From assembly GCA_947359465.1 (NCBI GenBank), contig OX375880.1, positions 18,360,120 to 18,424,119 of the forward strand: a stretch of 64,000 nt of DNA, read 5' to 3'. Origin of the DNA: Metellina segmentata. Lineage: Eukaryota > Arthropoda > Arachnida > Araneae > Tetragnathidae. The notes beneath the pieces were generated by a model. It ran no database searches. It was not told the origin of the DNA and saw only the letters and a program-made list of their open reading frames with translations. Numbering within the stretch: position 1 is the first letter of the stretch; the number at the start of each line of letters is the position of its first letter. The translations under genes were made by a program, and so were the position numbers. Of the stretch, positions 38,504 through 48,549 are shown one piece after another.

Positions 38504-38943
38504 CTTTTCATCAACGCCGTAATGAAGCAGAGAAGGGTGTTTCTTCCTTGACTTGTTGCTTTTGAGAATAAAGGTCCCACTGACTCAGTTGGATTGGGTT
38601 TGTTTGCGCGATACGTAGGCTGTGTTGTCAAAAAAGCATCTACACCCAAATGAAGGAGCTTCTCAGAACATTCATTTTAGGTTGTTGGGAAAGTTTCGCG
38701 CTCCCAGACGGAATTCATGTTCTTCTGGATTATGCCGGTGAAGTGAACAGAAGAGGAAAATGAGGTAAGCTCGCTTTTGTTTACTAAATTACCCGCATTT
38801 CCTTGCGCGTGCATGTTGTGTTCTCGTGATTTTGTTACGCTAGACGTATGTGCAGCTTGTTTTCAAGGTTATGTTTGGGTTAGAAGTTAGATTGAAGGTG
38901 ATTTTTATAAAAAAAAAAAGAATTCAATACCATATAAATAGTA

Positions 38944-39824
38944 TAATGGATGGGTTGCCAGAAGATAAAAATCAGAAAAAAGAACATTTGGCAAAATTAT
39001 TTGACAAAAAAAGTGAAAATTAAGAAAAGTTTTTGAATTACTTCCGAATGAGTGTTCGATCATTTGAAAAACTTGCGGGAAAAATTACTGACAAGATTAT
39101 GTCTCAAAATATTATACAGGGATGAGACTATACCTCCTACACAATTCTATATCCAAATGTACAGTCTGTTTAGAACTTCGATTAACAAATGAACTGCAAC
39201 CCCAATATTATATTATTTTAACTTTATCACATAAACAAACACGAAAAGTTGTAATTTAACAATGGGCAGAACTAATACAAATACTACTGACAAACATTAG
39301 TAAATAATACACCAACGCATCAACTCGCCGAATTCTGCGCAGCAATCATAGTTGAATTATCGACTTCGATTTGATGCTAAAAGGTCTGCCAATCGTTCAT
39401 CTTACTATTCATTCTGATATAACAAGAACAATATTTCGTATTCATATTATTCTAACACGAATCTAAATTGTCATTGGTTATCTATTTGATCTCCTAATGA
39501 GACGTTTCAATATGGAGCTCGATATATACTAAAGTTGAATTTCCTTTTATAAGTTAATGCTTTTTAATAATACGTACAATTTTCGTACGTATTTTAATAG
39601 CTGTGGTTTACATAACGATGTAGTAGGCAATGTGAATATATTAGCGCGTAAAGTTTGAAATGAGGAACATATTTTTTAACACAATCCGAAACAATGAACA
39701 GAGATCAAAAAGTGAACAACCGAAAAAAAAGGACAAAAAATATCTGACTTAAAAAAAGAGTGAAAAAAGATGCGAGCGGAAAAAGAGGACATGTTCTCTT
39801 TAAAGAGATGTCCTGGCAACCTTA
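38944..39824. mobile_element. ~0.9-kb non-autonomous element, GGTTGCCAGAAG termini, copy 1
   Basis: Left GGGTTGCCAGAAGATAAAAA, right AGAGATGTCCTGGCAACC (inverse GGTTGCCAG). The interior is repeated in inverse orientation at about 48550-49760: TTCCGAATGAGTGTTCGATC, GATGAGACTATACCTCCTAC, AATTCTGCGCAGCAATCATA, GAACAATATTTCGTATT. No coding sequence. Confidence 0.8.
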
Positions 39825-40084
39825 TGTGGATCACAAAAGCATTTGGTTGGCGAACTGCAAAAACAGGATAACTCCGTTTTTTCCTTTTTGAGGTGAGTAC
39901 ACTTTCATACATAATGAGGTGCTGTAAACTATTTCTGCTATGTACGCTTGAACTTGATAGAAAAACTCACAGTAGTTATCTTGTAGACTAGTAGTTTCAC
40001 ACAACACATACTACACACAATTATGTGTGAAATTAATGTTGTTTTTCACTCTCTTCTGCTCAGGCTACTATTTGGCAATTTTTC

Positions 40085-40330
40085 AATCTTGGTGTGACTA
40101 GGGGTATCTTTTTAAGGCAATATCGGGGTACAGCTTGATATAAAAACTTTTTTAGACAAAGCTTTTGGCGTTTTTTTTTCTAGCGAGTTCAAAAAAAGTA
40201 GATTTTTCCATCTTTGTAAATTACTTATCTTGTAGCTAGAATTAACAGTGAAGTGGATTTAAAAAAAAATTATTTTTGTTAATTTTTTAATTAATTTCCG
40301 CTAAGCCTAAAATGGCGTTTTATCAACGAA
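40085..40330. repeat. hAT-like MITE, family A copy 4 (partial)
   Basis: Shows GTGACTAGGGGTATCTTTTT then an AAAGCTTTTGGCG block as in copy 1. Strongly diverged. Confidence 0.45.
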
Positions 40331-40343
40331 ATACCTCCTTAGC

Positions 40344-40935
40344 GAATCGTCATCTGACCATGGTTCAAAATGGCGTAGTGTTGTCCTCAATCTTTCCCTT
40401 CGGGTTTGATCCCGAATTGTCCACAAATATTGTTATTCCGGGATCAATTCTCCAAGGGAAGGATCGAGGACAACTCCTTGTCATTTTGATCCACAATCAG
40501 ATGACAAGGTCAACACCTGAACTCGCACCCCACTCTCCAAACATCCACACCACGCCAACGTGAGGACACTTAACATCCACCAACCTCCTTTGTACATGAC
40601 GGTGCCGACCAACCGGTATAGTGGTTTAGGTGTTAGCCTCTAGATCGGAAGGTTCCTGGTTCGAATCCGGGTCCGGGCATGGATGTTTGTAAACGTATGG
40701 TGTAGAGGCGGCTGGTGCACCTTAAATCTGTCGTGGTCGAAAGTCTTCACGTTGGGTTGGCGTGGTAGTTTGGAGAGTGGGGTGCCAGCTCAGGTGTTGC
40801 TTCGTCAATAGCCCGTTGTGTTGCTCTAGTACGACGTTAACTAAAAATTACCAATTGTACATGACGGTCTTGAGTTGGATTCGAATTCGCAACCCTCCGG
40901 TTGCTCTTCCAACCAGGCTACCGTGACCCCTATGA
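40344..40935. repeat. SINE S1 fragments (+, then -) interrupted by SINE S2
   Basis: 40344-40430 is a + tail piece. 40431-40603 and 40869-40935 are the two parts of one minus-strand S1, ending in the inverse head (CTCTTCCAACCAGGCTACCG). Confidence 0.85.
40604..40854 (+). repeat. SINE S2 with 14-bp target duplication
   Basis: GCCGACCAACCGGTATAGTG head, B-box GGTTCCTGGTTCGAATCC, tail to CGACGTTAACTAAAAATT. TTGTACATGACGGT occurs at 40590-40603 and again at 40855-40868, which fits LINE-machinery insertion. Confidence 0.93.
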
Positions 40936-40954
40936 ACGAGTAATGTGTGATGTC

Positions 40955-41150
40955 AGATGACGAAGCAACACCTGAGCTGGCACCCCACTCTCCAAACCTC
41001 CACACCAACCAACGTGAGGACTTTCGGCCACGAGAGATTTAAGGTGCACCAGCCGCCTCTACACCATTCGTTTACAAATATCCATGCAGTGACCCAGATT
41101 CGAACCAGGAACCTTCCGATCTTGAGGCTAACACCGGTTGGTTGGTCGTC
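40955..41150 (-). repeat. SINE S2, tail-truncated
   Basis: Inverse body (CACCTGAGCTGGCACCCCAC) through the inverse B-box (GATTCGAACCAGGAACCTTC) to the head at about 41145. Confidence 0.85.
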
Positions 41151-41279
41151 CAACATAGAATAAATACCAGAGTCCAAGTTTGGGGTCGATAACAAATTTT
41201 TAATTTTATATAGAAAAGGCCATATAATCCTTTGAAAATGTTATAAACCATGCGGCCAGACTAATAAAACAAACGAATG

Positions 41280-41640
41280 CTTCTTTAAGTAACTTCGAAT
41301 GTAATATTTAGCTCTCCGTCCTGGATCTCAAAATGCATCTCAATTTCTGAAATGATGGTTTTTCTTTCCGAATCTCAACAAGATATAAAATACCTTTATT
41401 AGTTTGTGAAACAGTTTTGAGCTTAAGGGATCTTATTTAAGGGTGTTATAAAACGAATTGTTATTTAAAAGGATCCACTGAAGATTCAAACCGTCATGCT
41501 CTTTCCTCATCTCTTTGCCTACCGCCCTCCCTGAAGATTCCATCTTCACGCCAGACTCCCGAGTCCGACAGACTCCTTGAAAGAAGCAATTCTTTGAAGA
41601 CTGACACAATCCAGCCACCTCAATGGCAGCAAAGGAAGAT
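41280..41640. repeat. Diverged outlying copy of the ~240-bp minisatellite
   Basis: Shares TCATGCTCTTTCCTCATCTC, CTGAAATGATGG and CTTGAAAGAAGCAATTCTTT with the array at 42170-43200, from which it is separated by a SINE fragment and a solo LTR. Confidence 0.6.
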
Positions 41641-41654
41641 CCATCTTGATGCAG

Positions 41655-41802
41655 CTCAGAAGTTGCCTCGTCATCTGACCATGGTTCAAAATTACGAGGT
41701 GTGGTCCTCGGATCTTTCCCTTTGGGATGGATACCGGACCGTCGTGAATAGCCCGTTGTGTTGCTCTAGTACGACGTTAATTAAAAAAATACCAAAAATA
41801 CC
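41655..41802 (+). repeat. SINE tail fragment
   Basis: GTTGCCTCGTCATCTGACCA through ATAGCCCGTTGTGTTGCTCT to GACGTTAATTAAAAAAATAC. Confidence 0.85.
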
Positions 41803-41806
41803 ATCG

Positions 41807-42161
41807 TGTAAATGCTCGGCTGGGCTGAAGGAACCTTTTGCAGCATTATTCAACTCGAGCGCCGGGCAACTTACGAATATGTGTGTGGGTGGTGGATTAA
41901 AATAAATCGACAGGACTGCCTGGTCGTAATTACTGCGATTTATTAACAGCAATCATTGACTCTATATACATGAAGGCCGCGACTGAGTCGGATCGCGTCT
42001 TTTACACATCCAAGCGTCACATCACACTTTTCGTACATCCGGGGCTCCCTTGAAAATACATCTGCGCAACTTAACTGCGCATTGGAGGAGGAACCTCCCA
42101 GGCGCCATCTATTGGTCTCTTTCGAAACCAACAGTTGGGTGCTTAAAACATATATGTTACA
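41807..42161 (-). mobile_element. Solo LTR of an LTR retrotransposon
   Basis: On the minus strand it begins TGTAACATATATG and ends ATTTACA, 355 bp, flanked by ATCG on both sides (41803-41806 and 42162-42165). A TATATA-type box (GTATATAGAG) is followed ~25 bp later by AATAAA, the usual LTR promoter and polyadenylation order. No internal coding region adjoins, so it is a solo LTR. Confidence 0.85.
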
Positions 42162-42169
42162 ATCGTGAT

Positions 42170-43200
42170 GTTAAGATGCAGCCCAACTACTGAAATAAAA
42201 AGATTTTTAAATCAACACAAGATAAAAGTCGCTCTTATTCATTTGAAAAGCAACTTTAAGTTAAAGTACTTTTACCTAAAGTATTACAAACTAGTAGTAG
42301 ATTAAAAGGAGCCAGACGATCCGTACCATCATCCTCTTTCCAGATCTCCAAACATTCCTCAACAACAGACTCCTGACTCAGTTAGACTCTTTGTCCATGG
42401 AAAGCAATTCTTTGAAGACTTGGACACAATTCAGCTTCAATACAACGAAGCGAGGCTTCTTGAAGTTCCAAATAATATAATCTTGAGCTTTCCATCCTGA
42501 TGTTAAGATTCCTGACTTCTGAAATGAAGGAATTTTAGTATCATTGCATGATAAAGTCGCCTTTATTCATTAGAAAAGCAACTTTGAGATACAGGATTAT
42601 AAAACTAATTTTTGCTGAAAGATAGTCATAAGATCAGTACCATCAGCTTCTTTCCTGATCTTCGGACACAATTTAGCCTTCGAGGCTTCTTGAGGTTCCA
42701 AAGAATGTAATATGGAGCTTTCCATCCTGATGTTTAAGATTCCTGACTTCTGAAATGAAGGAATTTTAGTATCATTACAAGATAAAGTCGCCTTTATTCA
42801 TTAGAAAAGCAACTTTGAGATGATAAAGGATTGCAAAACTAATTTTTGTTTAAAGATAGTCATAAGATCAGTACCATCAGCTTCTTTCCTGATCTCCGGG
42901 CACAATTCAACCTCAATACAACGAAGCGAGGCTTCTTGAAGTTCCAAATAATGTAGTCTTGAGCTTTCCACCCTGATGTTAAGATACAGCTCAACTTCTG
43001 AAATGAAGTAATTTTAGTAACATTGCAAGATAAAGTCGCCTTTATTCATTAGAAAAGTAATTTTGAGATAAAGGATTCCAAAACGAATTTTTTTAAAAGA
43101 TAGTCATAAGATCAGTACCATCAGCTTCTTTGCTGATCTCCATTCCTACCGCCATCCCCTTTTCCAATTAATGAACTCAACTTAGTCGGACTCTTCCATG
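42170..43200. repeat. Minisatellite, ~230-250-bp units, four copies
   Basis: Landmarks recur at about 42225, 42551, 42780 and 43029: GATAAAGTCGCCTTTATTCA then TTAGAAAAGCAACTTTGAGA. Each is followed by ATAGTCATAAGATCAGTACC and CATCAGCTTCTTTCCTGATC, and by GAGCTTTCCATCCTGATGTT. Confidence 0.88.
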
Positions 43201-43583
43201 CTGAAAAAGAATAGATTCTTACTGTTCCAAGGATTATCAATTTACAGTGAAAATAATACTAATTTATCAGTAATTCCATCCAAACAAAACATAAAAGGGC
43301 CACTTACTATCGGATGATCGTCAAGGGGTCATACATATCCAACAGTGATGGAAGAAGTTCCGCTAAGGAGTAAGTTCTCCCAAATCCATCCTGGAGGCGG
43401 GGCCCCAAATGTCGGCCCACGCCATGCGCCATCAGCATGTGATGGTACATTCCTTTGTTGGTCCTGCAGGCTTTGTCACACGCAATGGATCATGTCCTCC
43501 TGCAACAAACGGAGCGTGTTAAAACCTTTTAGCAACATCGACATGGTTATGAATACCCTCAACAGTTTTTAATTTGGCATTTA

Positions 43584-44878
43584 CGAGGGTAGTCCTAGAA
43601 GTACCCGACCTGACGTATAGATGGTGGTTGTTGTTTGAAAAAAAATGGCTATGGTAGAAAGTGCCAATCTTATAAAGCTTAAGTTTGAAGTTTGACGACG
43701 CTACGTTATTTAGTATTTGTTTGGCAGTCATTAATAGTGAACGCTCTCAGTGCATCTGTAAACATGGAAAAAAGTGGTCATCGCTGTATGATATAATGCT
43801 TTCATTTGAAAGGCCTCAGTCCAAACAATATCAAAGCGGAGCTAGATTCTACTCTGTTGAAGACTGCTTCTTCGTTTACAGCAGTAAAATATTGGATGTC
43901 AGAGTTTAAACGAGGCCGTACGAGCTGCCGAGACGAACATCGCAGTGGTCGACCCAATGAGGTGACCACGCCAGAAATGGCGAAGAAAATCCACAAAACT
44001 GGTATTGGATGACCCTCGACTGAAAGTGCGAGCTAGCAGATAGGGTAGGCATTTCAAAAAGTGCTGTACATCGAATATTGACTGAAATTTGGACGTTAGA
44101 AAACTGTGAGCAAGATGGGTGCCGCGATTCGTCACAATGGAATAAAAACAGCGTCGTGGGGATGTTTGAATCGAGTGTTTGGCAAAGTTTCACATCAATA
44201 AAGCCGAGTTTTTGAGTCGAATCATAACCATAGATGAAACAGAGGTCCATCATTTCACACCTGACATGAAGGGACAGTCAAAGCAATATATTGAAAGCGG
44301 AGAATCTGCTCCAAAGAAGGCAAAGACAGTTGCATCTGCAGGCAAGGTCATGGCGTCAGTTTTTTAGGATGCGCGTGGGATAATTTCCATTGATTATCTT
44401 CAGAAAGGAAAAACAACCAACGGCGGGTATTGTGCGAACTCATAGCAGCGTTTGAGTGACTAAATCAAGACAAAACGGCCGCATTTGTGGAAAAAGAAAG
44501 TTTTGTTTCATCAAGACAATGCACCAGTTCACACATCCGTTATCGTGATGGCTAAAATCAACGAGTTAAAGTTCGAATTGCTTCCTCACGCACCCTAATC
44601 GCCAAATTTAGCCCCCTCTGATTATTTTTTGTTTCCAAATTTAAAAAATGGCTCGATGGTAAAGGATTTGCCAACAATGAAGAGGTGGAGTCTGCAGTGG
44701 ATGGCTATTTTGAGGAGCTCGACGATTCTCACCATAAACAGGGTATCGAAGCTATAGAACATCGCTGGGAAAAGTGTATCGAACAAAAAGAAGACTAAAT
44801 AGAGAAATAAAGATATTTCCCCCCCCCCAATTTTTTGTGTTTCCGTTGTTAGGTCGGGTACTTCTGGGACTACCCTTG
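43584..44878 (+). mobile_element. Complete mariner element, decayed
   Basis: CGAGGGTAGTCCTAGAAGTA (43584) is matched by the inverse end TACTTCTGGGACTACCCTTG (44878). TA flanks both sides. Length 1295 bp, the family norm. Confidence 0.95.
43764..44798 (+). pseudogene. mariner transposase (DD34D) with stops and frameshifts
   Basis: The ATG to TAA span is 1035 bp, the usual 345 codons. Blocks: HLKGLSPNNIKAELDSTL (helix-turn-helix), EFKRGRTSCRDEHRSGRP, VGISKSAVHRILTEI, ITIDETEVHHFTPD (first Asp), PKKAKTVASAGKVMASVF, HQDNAPVHTSVIVMAKINEL (second Asp), SPNLAPSDYFLFPNLKKW (third Asp), EHRWEKCIEQKED. The second and third Asp are separated by exactly 34 codons. At least four stops or shifts: an early TGA, a stop after ASVF, a stop in HAP*SP, and frame changes between 44010 and 44200. 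The usual Trp after the first catalytic DET is Glu. Confidence 0.95.
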
Positions 44879-45367
44879 TATATCGTGATCGTTCATACCA
44901 TTCTTCAAAATACTCTCTTTTATCGATTAGAAGTGAGAAACATTGAAGTTTATCTCTATCTAATAAATGCAATGTAGTTTTAAGAGTACGTTATAGTATA
45001 ATTATTGTAGGTTCATCTTATTGACAGTTGTCTATCTGCTACCTTGTTCTTGAAATATGAAAAATATGTATTGGATCGGGTTTTTTTTATGTTCTTATTA
45101 TTCTCAGATTTGTGAGCATAATATATTCAGATATTTTTCTTTAAAAGGATTGAAATTAATTTGGTATAACGAAGCAAATTATTAAACTACTTAAAGTAAT
45201 AAAATAAATTAATCGCGCAAATACACACACGGATGTAGTTCTAAATTTTAATCATTGTAAGATCTAAATGCATTGTACTCGTAAGAAAATCTCAGTTTTC
45301 ACAATGTTAAATTTTATATCGTTATTTTAATCCTTGGATTATGATTTTAATGATAAATGATTTTGAA
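44879..45367. other. AT-rich intergenic sequence
   Basis: Nothing recognised. Confidence 0.5.
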
Positions 45368-45614
45368 CACTAGAACATCCCGATTTTGGACTTACCTAAA
45401 ACCGCCGTTGGGGGTCAACTTGACCATCATAAGCAATGTAAACCATATCGAAGTAATTTTTATTAAGTTGATAATGGATGTTGAAATGACAACAAATAAG
45501 ACTTTTTATAGCTTTTTTTGTAATTTTTTTTAGAGTTAGTTAAAATTTTTTGTTTTTAATTTTCAGAGTTAATTAGTTTTTTTTCTTTAAAAAGTTATTA
45601 CTTTGGAATGACGA

Positions 45615-45745
45615 CAAAAAATTACAATATATGATAATAAATAAAGTAATGTATAATACTACACAATATTATACATTACATTATACTGTATTGGAATGTG
45701 TAATATTACATAATATTATACAATACATTATACTATATTGGGATA
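45615..45745. repeat. AT-rich palindromic repeat
   Basis: Alternating ATTATACATTACATTATACT and AATATTATACAATACATTAT blocks give strong self-complementarity inside the piggyBac element. Confidence 0.6.
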
Positions 45746-45948
45746 TATATTCCACAACATTCTTTCGCAGGAATACGTGATAAGGAAACCAACAAAATAT
45801 ACAAATGCAAATAGTACAAATTAGCACACAACATATTTCAAAGTGAGATTAAAAAAAACATAAACTATGAATAAACACACAATGTGTTCCTAAGTTCAAT
45901 AGACATTAGCGCAGGTGGAACAATATGTACGCTTGACAGTGACAGCAC

Positions 45949-46066
45949 TCATTTATCGCAAATTGGTTTCTGGCATCCCTCACAACTAGCAGAAATCTTA
46001 TATTGTACCTTGCAAAGTTCAGAGGCACATTTCTTTCGTTTTGGAGTCTGTATTTTAACGATTGGA

Positions 46067-46102
<36 letters not shown>

Positions 46103-46425
46103 GAGAAAAGCACCAAGTCGTAGTTCGTCCACGATCGCAAGAATAAATTCTCAATGTTAAATTTTGGAGCCCGGGGATTCCTTGAAAATTACCCAAGCAT
46201 TAAGTGCAGCAATGTCAAGGACGTCATAAAAAACATGAAGAGGCCACATGCGAGTTCCACATCTCGTAGTATATTTCCTTAGCATCTGATCTACTACATC
46301 TACTCCACATTTAGTATGATTGTAGTAAGTGACAGTGTTCGGCTTCTTTGCAAGCACATTCGTGCGTATGGTGCTAAGAATCGTGACATTCTTTTGACAC
46401 ACACACACATAGAAAGAGAGATATA
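45949..46425 (-). pseudogene. piggyBac transposase C-terminus with zinc-binding tail
   Basis: Minus-strand blocks: AKKPNTVTYYNHTKCGVDVV, DQMLRKYTTRCGTRMWPLHV, FYDVLDIAALNAWVIFKE, then a GA-microsatellite frame and a cysteine-rich tail (KRKKCASELCKVQYKIS, CEGCQKPICDK). This is the last third of a piggyBac transposase: the final Asp in GVDVVDQM and the C-terminal Cys-rich domain. The N-terminal two thirds are missing or unrecognisable. Confidence 0.9.
46071..46100. repeat. (TC)n microsatellite
   Basis: About 14 CT dinucleotides interrupt the piggyBac pseudogene. Confidence 0.95.
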
Positions 46426-46681
46426 GATCTATCTGAACCACTGATATCCAAATCTAACGGCTCCAAGAGGACAAGGGCCTCCAGTTGACTCAATCCTCTC
46501 GATATTGTGTATACGGAAAAATGCCTACACACTGTTCAAAATCAAAAACTCTGTGAACGCAGCTATGGAAAGTGTTGTCGAGTTTCGTTCTCGATATTAG
46601 TTGTAGCAGGACTGATTTCCCCCCAAAAGTTCTGAGTGGTTCAAAATTACGAGGTGTTGTCCTCGGATCTTTCCCTTAAGG

Positions 46682-47750
46682 CAGTGGTCCCCAACCCCCG
46701 GGCCGCGGACCGGTACCGGTTCGTGGATCAAATGGTACCGGGCCGCCCAAGGAACATTAAATTATTTCCATTTTATTTACCGTGGTGTATTTATCTCCTG
46801 TTTGTGCGCTTCTTATCTATGAAATGTTCTCTCAAATTAAGAGGGGGGTAAATCAGAACTTGAAATTTGTTCTGTTACTAGAGCTTCAATTATGATTTCT
46901 GAATTCTGTATCTCTCTATTTTCCAATTTTGACAAATGTGACAACTGTTTTCAAGTTGGCAGACAAAGTAGCTGCATTTAAAGCCAAACTGAAGTTGTGG
47001 GGACGTCACGTGAACAGAGGCCTTTTGGACATGTTTCAGACATAGCGGGGATTTTAGGCGAGACTGAGCCTAAACATTCATTCTCCCAGTTGGTGCACTA
47101 TCACCTGTCTTTGCTTTTAAAAGAGTTCTAGCGCTACTTCCCAACCACAAAAGACCCACGAACTAGTAAGGAATGGATCCGCGACCCATTTGTCAACAAA
47201 TCAGGCGAAGCTAGCATGTATGTGCAAGAAGAAGATCAACTGCTGGAGATTGCAAATGAAGGCAGCCTTAAAACTACGTCGAGACAACAACTCTGCTGGT
47301 GTTCTGAATTAAAGTCATGGCGGAATACCATGAGATTGCCACCACAGCACTTAAATCCCTATTGCCATTTCTGACAACCTATTTGTGTGAAGCGGGGTTT
47401 TCTGCAGTGACAGCAACCAAAGCAACGGAATAAACTGGACATAAGCAACACACTTCGGGTGTCATTGTCTTCTATCACCCCCAGATGAAACCGTCTCGTT
47501 GCAAAGAAATAAGCTCAGGGTTCTCGTTGATATAGCGTTTTAGTGAATTAAAATGTTAAATAACTTTACATTCATTTTTTGGTGTAACTGTATTTTATTT
47601 TGAAGGCATGTTTAAATACAATTAAATTAAAATTATTAAATCAAAACAATCTAAAATATAAACAATCAACGTCCCCCCCTCCTTAGCGGGCCGCATTAAA
47701 ATTATCAAACGTGATCCGGTCCGCGGCGATAAAAAGGTTGGGGAGCACTG
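46682..47750 (+). mobile_element. hAT element (ZBED5-like), 8-bp target duplication
   Basis: Left CAGTGGTCCCCAACCCC followed by GGGCCGCGGACCGG; right CCGCGGCGATAAAAAGGTTG then GGGAGCACTG. Target duplications CCTTAAGG (46674-46681) and CCTTAATG (47751-47758). Length 1069 bp. Confidence 0.95.
46940..47545 (+). pseudogene. ZBED5-type hAT transposase, C-terminal remnant
   Basis: Across frames: KLADKVAAFKAKLKLWGRHV, NRGLLDMFQT, KEWIRDPFVNKSGEAS, LKTTSRQQLCWCSELKSWRN, TTALKSLLPFLTTYLCEAGF, SAVTATK and NTLRVSLSS. The LCEAGFSA motif is the hAT dimerisation region of this family. Only the C-terminal third remains. Confidence 0.85.
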
Positions 47751-48234
47751 CCTTAATGGACTGATCCCGGACCGTCGTCAATAGCCCGTTGTGTTGCTCT
47801 AGTACGATGTTAACTAAAAAATTACCAAACGTTCTGTAGCACACCAGCGCTGCTAGGTGGAGAGTGCATTTCAGAGAACAGTCAGAGTACTTAGAACGAA
47901 CCCGCTAACTGTCGCTATAGTCATCAGAATAAGAGGTGCAAGTTTCCCCATGCGCAGAAAACAAAAATGAGAAATGGGGAATTCGAAAACAGACATTCAC
48001 ATGAAAATCGGTCATTTTTTTTCTTATGATGGTCAAAATGACCCCTGTTGGCTGTTCTTGGTATTTCTTCGATTATTTAATTTAATAATTGACACAGAAA
48101 TATGAAAAATTTTCACAGTATACGTGGAAGCATTTTAAGAAAAGTAAAAAAAAATATATGAGCTTCGAAGTTCAACTGTATGGTCAAATACAGCAAGTGA
48201 AATTGATAAAAGGGTCAAAATGACCCCAACTGAG

Positions 48235-48278
48235 CTTCTAGTGTTAAAGAGAAATTAATTTCTCTTTAACACTAGAAG
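48235..48278. repeat. Perfect 44-bp palindrome joining two piggyBac ends
   Basis: CTTCTAGTGTTAAAGAGAAA then TT on the left arm is exactly mirrored on the right. Each arm holds the CTTCTAGTG|TTAA element end, so two ends face away from a short AT spacer. Confidence 0.95.
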
Positions 48279-48337
48279 ATGAAACACTAGAATGATATTC
48301 ATTTGAATCGTCTCCCATCAAAATATATGGAGTGTAG

Positions 48338-48487
48338 GTTGCCAGCTCAGAAGTGACCTCGTCATATGACCGTGGTTCAAAACGACGAGGTATTGTCCTC
48401 GGATCTTTCCATTCGGTATGGATCCCTGACCGTTGCCAATAGCCCGTTGTGTTGCTCCAATGTGTAGTTAATTCAAATACCTACCTA
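48338..48487 (+). repeat. SINE 3' half
   Basis: GTAGGTTGCCAGCTCAGAAG, GACCGTGGTTCAAAACGACG, ATAGCCCGTTGTGTTGCTCC. Confidence 0.85.
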
Positions 48488-48549
48488 CCATTAAAATATG
48501 TCCAAGATTGTGATACTTTCGAATATTAGTTTTCATAGTCGTCGTAGTA

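Larger units (their letters stand above)
46631..47826 (+). repeat. SINE tail split by a hAT element
   Basis: 46631-46681 (GTGGTTCAAAATTACGAGGT to TTTCCCTTAAGG) continues at 47751 (CCTTAATGGACTGATCCCGG to GATGTTAACTAAAAAATTAC). Confidence 0.9.
45368..48243 (-). mobile_element. piggyBac-like element with nested insertions
   Basis: Left end CACTAGAACATCCCG and right end CTTCTAGTG are inverse. TTAA follows the right end (48244-48247); the left flank is TGAA, a mutated TTAA. Extended inverse subterminal blocks: GGGGGTCAACTTGACCATCA (45410) and TGATGGTCAAAATGACCCCT (48015). It contains a SINE fragment that is itself split by a hAT element. Confidence 0.85.

Noticed and set aside
43345..43572. 75-codon frame next to the mariner
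   Set aside because: It has a somewhat protein-like composition, but no domain or splice context; not supported.
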